A stretch of 64,000 nucleotides of DNA, taken from NCBI RefSeq assembly GCF_020616555.1, contig NZ_CP085173.1, forward strand, positions 2,987,501-3,051,500, written 5' to 3'. The stretch comes from Streptomyces longhuiensis (GTDB taxonomy: Bacteria; Actinomycetota; Actinomycetes; Streptomycetales; Streptomycetaceae). Both the position numbers and the translations under genes were made by a program. Position 1 is the stretch's first letter. Every line of letters starts with the position of its first letter. The notes beneath the pieces were generated by a model. That model was not told the DNA's origin, did no database searches, and saw only the letters and a program-made list of their open reading frames with translations. This document shows positions 57,201 through 64,000 of this stretch, piece after piece.

Positions 57201-58199
57201 ATGACCACGCTTGCCCGAATATCTCCGCTGATGCGCCGCCGACTGATCGGCACCGCACTCGTGGCCGGAACCCTGGCCATCGCCCCGCTGTCCGCCCCGG
57301 CGGGCAGCGCCGCGACCGCCAAGGCGTCGGCCTCCGCGGAGAAGTGCGCCGACAGTGGCAACGCCGTGGCACGCGAGAAGAAGCCCACCGGCGCCGACCA
57401 CGCGCAGGAGCCGAACGAGGTCAGCGCGGCCAAGGCCAAGTCCATGGACGCGGACATGCGGCGCAGACTCGACAGGATGCGCGCCGACGGCACACTCTCC
57501 AGAGGCCTCGCCGCGGCGTCGACCACGATCCCGGTCTACGTCCACGTCATCCACGACGGCACGACCGGCAAGCTCACGTCGACCGACATCACCAAGCAGA
57601 TCGACGTCCTGAACGCGGCCTACAGCGGCCAGGGCACCGGCAACAACGACTCGGGCTTCACGTTCACGCTGGCCGGCACCGACTACACGGACAACGCCGC
57701 CTGGTACAACGGCATCACACCGGGCTCCGCCGCCGAGAAGTCCATGAAGTCCTCGCTCCGCAAGGGCGGCGCGGGCGCGCTGAACTTCTACACCGCGAAC
57801 CTCGGCGACGACCTGCTCGGCTGGGCGACGTTCCCGTCCTCGTACAAGTCGAACCCGTCCGACGACGGCGTGGTCGTCCTCGACACCTCGCTGCCGGGCG
57901 GCTCGGCCACCAACTACAACCAGGGCGACACGGGCACCCACGAGATCGGCCACTGGATGGGGCTGTACCACACGTTCCAGGGCGGCTGTAACGGCAACGG
58001 TGACTACGTCTCCGACACTCCGGCCGAGAAGAGCGCCGCGTTCGAGTGCCCGACCGGGCGCGACACCTGCACCAACAAGACGGGTGTCGACCCGATCCAC
58101 AACTTCATGGACTACACGTACGACTCCTGCATGTACCAGTTCACCGCGGGCCAGGTGCAGCGGATGAAGGACAGCTGGACGGCGTACCGCGCGGGCTGA
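57201..58199 (+). CDS. Secreted zinc metalloprotease, M43-like
   Basis: 332-residue exported protease. A signal peptide with twin Arg ([20 protein letters not shown]) ends near residue 38. The metzincin zinc motif [13 protein letters not shown] (HExxHxxGxxH) is near residue 250, followed by a disulfide-rich loop and the downstream Met-turn region [16 protein letters not shown]. This matches the M43 (cytophagalysin/pappalysin-like) family found in many Streptomyces secretomes. A propeptide of about 70 residues probably precedes the VYVHVIHDG start of the mature domain. GAGGAG lies upstream of the ATG. Confidence 0.92.
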   Translation: MTTLARISPLMRRRLIGTALVAGTLAIAPLSAPAGSAATAKASASAEKCADSGNAVAREKKPTGADHAQEPNEVSAAKAKSMDADMRRRLDRMRADGTLSRGLAAASTTIPVYVHVIHDGTTGKLTSTDITKQIDVLNAAYSGQGTGNNDSGFTFTLAGTDYTDNAAWYNGITPGSAAEKSMKSSLRKGGAGALNFYTANLGDDLLGWATFPSSYKSNPSDDGVVVLDTSLPGGSATNYNQGDTGTHEIGHWMGLYHTFQGGCNGNGDYVSDTPAEKSAAFECPTGRDTCTNKTGVDPIHNFMDYTYDSCMYQFTAGQVQRMKDSWTAYRAG

Positions 58200-58226
58200 C
58201 GGACCGCGGTACGACGTAGGGCCTTT

Positions 58227-58255
58227 CGCCCGGATCGGGCGGCATGATCCGGGCG
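58227..58255. terminator. Bidirectional terminator
   Basis: CGCCCGGATC (58227-58236) pairs exactly with GATCCGGGCG (58246-58255), between the convergent metalloprotease and hydrolase genes. Confidence 0.75.
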
Positions 58256-58262
58256 AGCGGCC

Positions 58263-58841
58263 CTAGAGCGAATCGAGGAAGCCGAGCGCCACCCGCCAGG
58301 TGGTCTCGGCCGCCTCCGCGTCGTAGTCCGGCAGTTCGGGGTCGGTGTAGAGGTGGCCGGCGCCCGGGTAGCGGTAGACCTCCACGTCGGCGCCGGTCCG
58401 GCCCATCTGGAGGTACCAGGCGCTCAGCCAGTCGTCGGTCTCGAACGGATCGGGCTCGGCGACGTGCAGCTGGACGGGCAGTTCGTCCACGGCGGCGTTC
58501 TCGGCGATGTCCGAGGTGCCGTGCAACAGCAGCAGGCCGCGCGCCTTGTCGTCACCGAGGGCCAGGGTCTGCGCGATCGAGGCGCCGAGGGAGAAACCGG
58601 CGTAGACGAGCCCACGCTCGGAGTAGGGAGCGGCGGCGAGGATGGCGCGCTTGAGCAGCTCGTCCTTGCCGATCTCCTCGTTGAAGGCCATGCCGTCCTC
58701 GACGGTGTCGAAGGTGCGGCCCTCGAAGAGATCCGGGGTCCACACCTCGTGTCCGGCGGCCCGCAGCCGGTCGGCCGCGTCACGGACGGCGGGACGCAGG
58801 CCGTACGTCGAGTGGAAAAGCATGATGTTCATGTGGCCCAT
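58263..58841 (-). CDS. Dienelactone hydrolase family protein
   Basis: 192-residue alpha/beta hydrolase related to dienelactone hydrolase. It has FHSTYGLRPAVRDAADRLRA at the N-terminus, VWTPDLFEGRTFDTV, the nucleophile region GFSLGASIAQTLA (Ser instead of the Cys of classic DLH), LLLHGTSD and the catalytic His in YPGAGHLYTD. The Asp/Glu is probably in AEPDPFE. ATG 58841 or 58832 (MNIMLFHS). Cytoplasmic; substrate unknown. Confidence 0.85.
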   Translation of the reverse strand: MGHMNIMLFHSTYGLRPAVRDAADRLRAAGHEVWTPDLFEGRTFDTVEDGMAFNEEIGKDELLKRAILAAAPYSERGLVYAGFSLGASIAQTLALGDDKARGLLLLHGTSDIAENAAVDELPVQLHVAEPDPFETDDWLSAWYLQMGRTGADVEVYRYPGAGHLYTDPELPDYDAEAAETTWRVALGFLDSL

Positions 58842-58884
58842 GGTGCCATCCGGGGGCGCCCGTGCCCGTCAGCGGCCGGGCTCC

Positions 58885-60480
58885 TCAGCGCAGGCTGCGC
58901 ACGTCGAGATGGCGCAGTACACGGTCCACGATCTCGGGATCGGCGCCCGGCTCGCTGCGTGCCGCGAGCACCTCGTGGCGGGCGGCGGAGAGCATCTCGT
59001 TCTGGATGCGGCGCACGCGCTTGATCCTTGAGACGCGCTTGGCGTGCGCCTCCTTGCGTTCCTCGCTGCCCAGTTCGGGGTCGATGCGCAGTCCGATGTC
59101 GTAGGCCCTGCGCGCCATCTGGTCGGAGAGGTCGTCAGGCAGCTCCTCGACCTCCTCGATCTCCTTCAGCCGCCGCTTGGCAGCCTTGGCCGCGCGGAGC
59201 GCGAGCTGCTGCTCGAACTCCTTCTCGGCTTCGGCGTCCGCCTTGACCCCCAGCTTCTTCACCAGCCAGGGCAGGCTCAGCCCTTGGAGCACGAGGGTGC
59301 CCATGATGACGCCGAAGGCGATGAAGACGATCTCGTCGCGGTCGGGGAAGGGCGAGTTGTCGTCCATGGTGAACGGAATGGCGAGGGCCAGGGCGACGGA
59401 GGCCACCCCGCGCATTCCCGCCCACCACATGATCACGGCTTCGCGCCAGGAGATCGGGATGTCCTCGTCGAGGTCCCGCCGCGCATGCAGACGCCGCGTC
59501 AGCCAGGTCGCCGGAAGCAGCCACAGCAGGCGTACGAAGATGACGACCGCCACGACGGTGCCGGCCCAGCCGAGCATCTCGCCCCAGCGGCCGGCCGCGG
59601 TCCTGATCGCGTTGTGCAGTTCGAGGCCGATGAGGCCGAAGGCGACGCCGGTGACGAGTGTGTCGACGATGTCCCAGAAGGCGCGGCCGGTCAGCCGGGT
59701 CATGACGTCGTCCGCGTCGAAGGCGTACTCGGCGAGGAACAGCGCCGTGACGAGTACGGCGAGCACACCGGAGCCGTGCAGCTCCTCGGCCAGCACGTAC
59801 GAGGCGAACGGCATCAGGAGCGTCAGGCCGATCTGGAGCGTGGAGTCGTCGAGGAAGTCCATCACCTTGTTGGCGGTCCAGCCGATCACGAGCCCGACGA
59901 CGAGCGCGACGACGGCGGACAGGAGGAGCGAGACGACGGCCTCCGGCCAGGAGAAGCTGCCGCTCACCACCGCGGCGATGGCCACGTGATAGAGCACGAT
60001 CGCGGTCACGTCGTTGAACAGGCCCTCGCCCTCCAGGGTCGACACCAGGCGGCGGGGCAGGCCGAGTTGGCCGGCCACGGCGGTCGCGGCGACGGGGTCG
60101 GGCGGAGCGACGAGGGCGCCGAGCGCGACGGCCGCGGCGATCGGCAGGCCCGGCACGATGGCGTTGGCGACGAACGCCACGGCGGCCGTGGTGACGAAGA
60201 CCAGGGCCACGGCGAGCAGGAAGATCGGTCTCTTGTTCGCCGCGAACTGGCGCCATGACGTGCGCTTCACGGCCGCGTAGAGCAGGGGCGGCAGCAGGAT
60301 GGGGAGGATCAGGTCGGGCGGGACCTCGACGTTCGGCACGACCGGGACGAGCGCCAGGCTGATGCCGAGCAGCGTCATCAGGACGGGCGCGGGCAGCCCG
60401 AGCCGGTCTCCGAGTGGCACGCTCAGCACGGCCCCGAGCAGGAGCACGAACAGCAGGGCCAACTGATCCACGGTGCGCAC
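58885..60480 (-). CDS. CPA1-type Na+/H+ antiporter
   Basis: 531-residue monovalent cation/proton antiporter with about 12 membrane helices. The ion-site helix has GALVAPPDPVAATAV and the GEGLFNDVTAIVLYHVA segment with the conserved Asn-Asp pair; MRGVASVALALAIPF is the CPA1 C-terminal signature. A charged cytoplasmic tail of about 120 residues with coiled-coil character (EKEFEQQLALRAAKAAKRRL) follows and may regulate activity. GTG at 60480; GTG 60471 is possible. Confidence 0.9.
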   Translation of the reverse strand: MRTVDQLALLFVLLLGAVLSVPLGDRLGLPAPVLMTLLGISLALVPVVPNVEVPPDLILPILLPPLLYAAVKRTSWRQFAANKRPIFLLAVALVFVTTAAVAFVANAIVPGLPIAAAVALGALVAPPDPVAATAVAGQLGLPRRLVSTLEGEGLFNDVTAIVLYHVAIAAVVSGSFSWPEAVVSLLLSAVVALVVGLVIGWTANKVMDFLDDSTLQIGLTLLMPFASYVLAEELHGSGVLAVLVTALFLAEYAFDADDVMTRLTGRAFWDIVDTLVTGVAFGLIGLELHNAIRTAAGRWGEMLGWAGTVVAVVIFVRLLWLLPATWLTRRLHARRDLDEDIPISWREAVIMWWAGMRGVASVALALAIPFTMDDNSPFPDRDEIVFIAFGVIMGTLVLQGLSLPWLVKKLGVKADAEAEKEFEQQLALRAAKAAKRRLKEIEEVEELPDDLSDQMARRAYDIGLRIDPELGSEERKEAHAKRVSRIKRVRRIQNEMLSAARHEVLAARSEPGADPEIVDRVLRHLDVRSLR

Positions 60481-60612
60481 CCCGGCGAGTAGCGGCGGTC
60501 AAGCCATCGGACGATCAAGTCCTCAGCGTGCCACGCGCATCGCTCTGTGGTGATTTGTGGCGCGAGTCGGCGCCGTTGGGACCGGACCGTGCTCGCGCTG
60601 GGGCGAATGACC

Positions 60613-61116
60613 CTAGCCCTGCGGCTGACCCAGCGCCTTGCGCATCGCCCGGTGGGGAATTCCCGCGTCGGGGAACTCCGGCCCGTACACCGCATAGCCG
60701 AGACGCTCGTAGAACCCCAGCGCATGTGTCTGCGCGTGCAGGTCCACGGCGACGAGCCCACGCTCCGTCGCGGCGTCCTCGATGGCTCGCACGAGGGCCG
60801 CTCCCACGCCGAGCCCGCGCGCGGCCTTCGCCACCGCGAGCCGCCCGAGCGCGCCGACCCCGGCGTCCCCGCCGTTCTTCGCCACGGCGGCGGCGCCGGT
60901 CAGCAGCCGCCCCGTGCCGAGCGGCTCACCGTCGGCGCGCAGCGCCAGCACATGCACCGTGCCGGCCCCGTCGTCGTACTCGTCGTACTCGAGCTCCTGA
61001 GGAACCCGCTGCTCGACGACGAAGACCTCCTGGCGCACGGCGAAGCAGGCCTTGCGGTCGGCCTCGCTGTCGGCGACCCGCACCACGTACGGGGAAGAGG
61101 GCTGCGGCACGGTCAC
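60613..61116 (-). CDS. GNAT family N-acetyltransferase
   Basis: 167-residue acetyltransferase. The acetyl-CoA loop is in [20 protein letters not shown] (R/QxxGxG/A), preceded by [20 protein letters not shown], a start typical of ElaA-like GNATs, and followed by [20 protein letters not shown]. Its GTG overlaps the stop of the RluA-type gene, so it belongs to the lspA-rlu operon. The substrate is unknown. Confidence 0.9.
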   Translation of the reverse strand: MTVPQPSSPYVVRVADSEADRKACFAVRQEVFVVEQRVPQELEYDEYDDGAGTVHVLALRADGEPLGTGRLLTGAAAVAKNGGDAGVGALGRLAVAKAARGLGVGAALVRAIEDAATERGLVAVDLHAQTHALGFYERLGYAVYGPEFPDAGIPHRAMRKALGQPQG

Positions 61117-62054
61117 GAGCTCTCCGCCCGGACGCGGTCCAGGGCCGTCTGCAGGTCCTCGGGGTACTGGCTGGAGAACTCCACCCACTCGCCGTCGGCC
61201 GGGTGCTCGAAGCCGAGCCGCACGGCGTGCAGCCACTGGCGGGTGAGGCCGAGCCGCTTGGCGAGCGTCGGGTCGGCGCCGTACGTCAGGTCGCCGACGC
61301 AGGGGTGCCGATGGGCCGACATGTGCACGCGGATCTGGTGCGTACGCCCCGTCTCCAGCTTGATGTCGAGGAGGCTGGCGGCGCGGAACGCCTCGATGAG
61401 GTCGTAGTGCGTGACGGAGGGCTTGCCCTCGGCGGTCACGGCCCACTTGTAGTCATGGTTCGGGTGGCGCCCGATGGGGGCGTCGATCGTGCCGCTCATC
61501 GGGTCCGGGTGCCCCTGGACCAGCGAGTGGTAGCGCTTGTCGACGACGCGCTCCTTGAACTGCCGCTTCAGCGTCGTGTACGCGCGCTCCGACTTGGCGA
61601 CGACCATGAGGCCGGAGGTGCCGACGTCGAGCCGGTGGACGATGCCCTGGCGCTCGGCGGCGCCGGACGTGGAGATCCGGTACCCGGCTGCGGCGAGGCC
61701 GCCGATCACGGTCGTCCCGGTCCAGCCGGGGCTGGGGTGCGCGGCGACGCCCACCGGCTTCATGATCACGACGATGTCGTCGTCGTCATGGACGATCTCC
61801 ATGCCCTCGACGGGCTCGGCGACGATCTGCACCGGGGCGGGCGCCTGCGGCATCTCCACCTCGAGCCAGGCCCCGCCGTGCACGCGCTCGGACTTGCCGA
61901 CCACAGAGCCGTCGACCGCCACCTTCCCCGCCGCGGCGAGCTCGGCGGCCTTGGTGCGGGAGAAGCCGAACATGCGGGAGATGGCGGCGTCTACGCGCTC
62001 GCCCTCCAGGCCGTCGGGCACGGGCAGGGTTCGGATCTCGGGAAACGTGCTCAC
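61113..62054 (-). CDS. RluA-family pseudouridine synthase
   Basis: 313-residue enzyme that converts uridine to pseudouridine in rRNA. An N-terminal S4 domain ([20 protein letters not shown]) precedes the catalytic domain with the Asp in [20 protein letters not shown], then [20 protein letters not shown]. It is RluD-like in domain order. The GTG at 62054 lies 62 bases after the lspA stop; neighbours lspA and this gene are adjacent in many bacteria. Confidence 0.94.
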   Translation of the reverse strand: MSTFPEIRTLPVPDGLEGERVDAAISRMFGFSRTKAAELAAAGKVAVDGSVVGKSERVHGGAWLEVEMPQAPAPVQIVAEPVEGMEIVHDDDDIVVIMKPVGVAAHPSPGWTGTTVIGGLAAAGYRISTSGAAERQGIVHRLDVGTSGLMVVAKSERAYTTLKRQFKERVVDKRYHSLVQGHPDPMSGTIDAPIGRHPNHDYKWAVTAEGKPSVTHYDLIEAFRAASLLDIKLETGRTHQIRVHMSAHRHPCVGDLTYGADPTLAKRLGLTRQWLHAVRLGFEHPADGEWVEFSSQYPEDLQTALDRVRAESS

Positions 62055-62116
62055 CCATTGAGTATGCAGGAGCCCGCCGACACTCCGGACCGCGCGAGGG
62101 GAAAGCCCCTGGCCCC

Positions 62117-62698
62117 TCAGTCCTTGTGGACGGTCCCGTCCGGGTCGAGCCCCCGGAACGAGAGGAGCACGATCAGGATGCCGCCGCACACGATCGCCGA
62201 GTCGGCGAGGTTGAACACGGCGAAGTTCTTCGGCGCGATGAAGTCGACCACGGCCCCTTCGAAGACGCCGGGCGAACGGAAGATCCGGTCGGTGAGATTG
62301 CCGAGCGCCCCGCCGAGCAGCAGCCCCAGGGCGATCGCCCAGGGCAGGCTGTAGAGCTTGCGGGCGAGGCGGGCGATCACGACGATCACGGCCGCGGCGA
62401 TCACGGTGAAGATGATCGTGAAGGCCTCGCCGATGCCGAACGCGGCACCCGCGTTCCTGATCGCCTCGAGCCGCAGCCAGTCACCGAGGAGCTCGATCGG
62501 CTCGTGGTGCTCCAGCCTCGCGACCACGATCATCTTGCTGACCAGGTCGAGGGCGTACGCGAGGGCGGCCACCGCGAACAGCACGGCGATCTTCCGCTTG
62601 CCCTTGGGCCGTTCCTGGGCCTCCCCGCCGTTGTCCGGCCCGTCTGCCCCCGCATCCGGGGTGTCCGGAGTACCGATGACGCGCTCCGCCTCTGCCAC
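62117..62698 (-). CDS. lspA: Signal peptidase II (lipoprotein)
   Basis: 193-residue membrane aspartic protease that removes signal peptides from diacylated lipoproteins. Four helices, with catalytic Asps in GNLTDRIF and [18 protein letters not shown] and DFI are family motifs. The N-terminal 35 residues are hydrophilic ([18 protein letters not shown]) as in actinobacterial members. GTG 62698. Works after Lgt (21.7 kb). Confidence 0.95.
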   Translation of the reverse strand: MAEAERVIGTPDTPDAGADGPDNGGEAQERPKGKRKIAVLFAVAALAYALDLVSKMIVVARLEHHEPIELLGDWLRLEAIRNAGAAFGIGEAFTIIFTVIAAAVIVVIARLARKLYSLPWAIALGLLLGGALGNLTDRIFRSPGVFEGAVVDFIAPKNFAVFNLADSAIVCGGILIVLLSFRGLDPDGTVHKD

Positions 62699-62800
62699 GT
62701 GAGTCCCTCAACCTAGGTACCTGACTGAGGACGAGAGTACGGCACACACGTACGCCCTCAGCAGCCCAGGAGCGACTCCATGACGCCGCGTGCGGCGGGG

Positions 62801-63829
62801 TCAGTAACGGCGCTCCTGCTTCTGCTTGCACTCGACGCACAGGGTCGCCCGCGGGAAGGCCTGCATCCGCGCCTTGCCGATGGGGTTCCCGCAGTTCTCG
62901 CAGATCCCGTACGTCCCCGCGTCGAGCCGCTCCAGGGCGCGCTCGGTCTGCTGGAGCATCTCCCTGGCGTTCGCGGCCAGCGACAGCTCGTGCTCCCGCG
63001 TGATGTTCTTCGTGCCGGTGTCCGCCTCGTCGTCGCCGGCGCCGTCCCCGGAGTCCCGCATGAGCCCGGCGAGGGACTTCTCCGACGACTCGATCTCACT
63101 GTCCAGGCGCAGCGCCTCGCTCTGAAGCTCCGCCCGCGCCTCCTCGACCTCCGCCGGGGTCCAGGGGTCCTCGCCCGGCCGTACCGCGAGCTCGCCCGGC
63201 TTCGCGGCCACGATCCTCGCGTTCGGCACCGCGCGGGACTTCTTCACCGTGGCCGTGCCAGGGGTCTTCTTCGCAACCACAGTCGTGGCTCCCGTCGTCT
63301 CCGCGGCCGACGCCGCGCCATCGGCCGCGGACGCGGCCGCCTTCTTCTCCGCGGTCTTGTGGCCGGTGGCCTTCTTGACCGCGCTCTTCCTGGCGCCCGT
63401 TCTCCCGGCCGCGCCCTTCTCGGCGGCGACACTCTCCGCTTCCGCGGAGGCCTGTGTGGACGTCGTACTCGTGACGGCCTTCGCAGCCCTCGTCGACTTG
63501 GCGGTCTTGGTGCTGTTGGCGGCCTTGGTGCTGTTGGCGGTCTTGGTGCTCTTGGTGGCCTTGGCCACGGGCTCGGTGTCCGCCTTCGCGATCCTCGCCG
63601 TCTTCCTGGCGGCCGCGGTCTTCGCACCCGCGCCCCTCGTAGTGGTCTTCGTGGCCGCCGTGCTCTTCCCGACGGCCGTCTCCGTCGCGGTGCTCCTCTT
63701 CCCGGCGGCAGGCTTCTTCGCGGCCGGAGCCGCCTTGGCCGCCGCCGTCGCGGGCACCGCCTCCTCGGCCGCGGCCTTCACGCCGGCGGATGCCTCACGC
63801 ACCCCCGCCGGACTCTTTTTCGCCACCAT
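62801..63829 (-). CDS. ddbA: Histone H1-like/DksA-TraR fusion protein
   Basis: 342-residue protein in two parts. Residues 1 to about 215 are almost only Ala, Lys, Thr, Ser, Val and Glu with repeats such as TKSTKTANSTKAANSTKTAK, a histone-H1-like, probably DNA-binding tail. The C-terminal part has the DksA/TraR zinc finger (GICENCGNPIGKARMQAFP then LCVECKQ) after a helical hairpin. This is the organisation of the Streptomyces bifunctional nucleoid protein I recall as DdbA (SCO2075). ATG 63829 follows GAAGGGG. It lies upstream of lspA on the same strand; polymerase-related regulation is inferred. Confidence 0.85.
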   Translation of the reverse strand: MVAKKSPAGVREASAGVKAAAEEAVPATAAAKAAPAAKKPAAGKRSTATETAVGKSTAATKTTTRGAGAKTAAARKTARIAKADTEPVAKATKSTKTANSTKAANSTKTAKSTRAAKAVTSTTSTQASAEAESVAAEKGAAGRTGARKSAVKKATGHKTAEKKAAASAADGAASAAETTGATTVVAKKTPGTATVKKSRAVPNARIVAAKPGELAVRPGEDPWTPAEVEEARAELQSEALRLDSEIESSEKSLAGLMRDSGDGAGDDEADTGTKNITREHELSLAANAREMLQQTERALERLDAGTYGICENCGNPIGKARMQAFPRATLCVECKQKQERRY

Positions 63830-64000
63830 GGCCGCGGCCCCTTCACATTTTGTGATCTTGCACGCGAATCGTTCTGGGACGATAAATCGACTTCTGACCC
63901 GCGGCAACGGGGCACATCGCCCGATGCGCCCGCCCCGCACGTCCCGCGCGGCAGACTTGCAAGCGTTGTGCCCAGCTCCCCGCCGGGTAATCCGCCGAGG
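63830..64000. other. Upstream region at right edge
   Basis: 171 bases preceding the H1-DksA gene. A short AT-richer stretch (63850-63895) with dyad ATCGT/ACGAT near 63868-63883 may hold the promoter. No gene can be supported before the window ends. Confidence 0.4.

Overview
The window is high-GC actinobacterial chromosome with strong third-position GC bias, frequent GTG starts and long runs of genes whose stop and start codons overlap. The gene order (gltBD, lgt, trpABMC, trpE, hisI, hisF-priA-hisH-hisB-hisC-hisD, dnaE, lspA, an H1-DksA fusion gene) is, from memory, that of the Streptomyces core chromosome around SCO2025-SCO2075 of S. coelicolor. I see no transposase, integrase, phage gene, CRISPR array, rRNA or tRNA. 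All calls were made by reading the sequence and translations; no database search was possible.

Layout. 1-3.2 kb: a PadR-type regulator (cut by the left edge), divergent from a coupled oxidoreductase/dehydrogenase/esterase set. 3.2-6.3 kb: zinc-ribbon rhomboid protease, GH46 chitosanase and a YwqG-like protein. 6.4-12.5 kb: gltD-gltB on the minus strand with a possible GlnR box upstream of gltB. 12.8-13.5 kb: VIT1/CCC1-type transporter. 13.9-21.6 kb: the most unusual block, four adjacent ADP-ribosylglycohydrolase paralogues followed by a family III CoA-transferase and a CitE/HpcH-type lyase; five of the six genes overlap at their stop/start codons. A 41-bp tandem repeat (8 copies) lies between paralogues 1 and 2, and a Streptomyces-type dispersed repeat lies inside the frame of paralogue 4. 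21.7-30.6 kb (minus): lgt, a DsbA-like protein, trpA-trpB-trpM-trpC, three small membrane proteins, trpE and hisI. 30.6-33.1 kb: a mycothiol-type/DinB-like protein and an ArsR-type regulator-MFS exporter pair whose transcript looks leaderless. 33.3-39.0 kb (minus): hisF-ridA-priA-hisH-small membrane protein-hisB-hisC-hisD with a perfect inverted repeat just upstream of hisD. 39.2-43.4 kb (plus): two uncharacterised proteins, a Lon-substrate-binding-domain protein, a YbaK deacylase and a 24-codon gene for ribosomal protein bL37. 43.4-47.7 kb (minus): DUF2567 protein, ABC transporter pair, NYN-domain protein; a second copy of the dispersed element seen at 15.2 kb lies at 46.2 kb. 48-64 kb: a small charged protein, dnaE, DUF2252 kinase-like protein, membrane protein, a second DsbA-like protein, Tat-exported PhoD-type phosphatase, an M43-type metalloprotease, a dienelactone hydrolase, a CPA1 antiporter, a GNAT enzyme, an RluA-family pseudouridine synthase, lspA and the H1-like/DksA fusion protein.

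How it fits together. Tryptophan and histidine synthesis are linked by PriA, which in actinobacteria serves both pathways (no trpF is present here). Glutamate synthase supplies amino donor. Lgt and LspA, placed about 40 kb apart, are the first two lipoprotein-maturation enzymes. Genes absent from this window that the pathways need include trpD, trpG, hisG and hisE.
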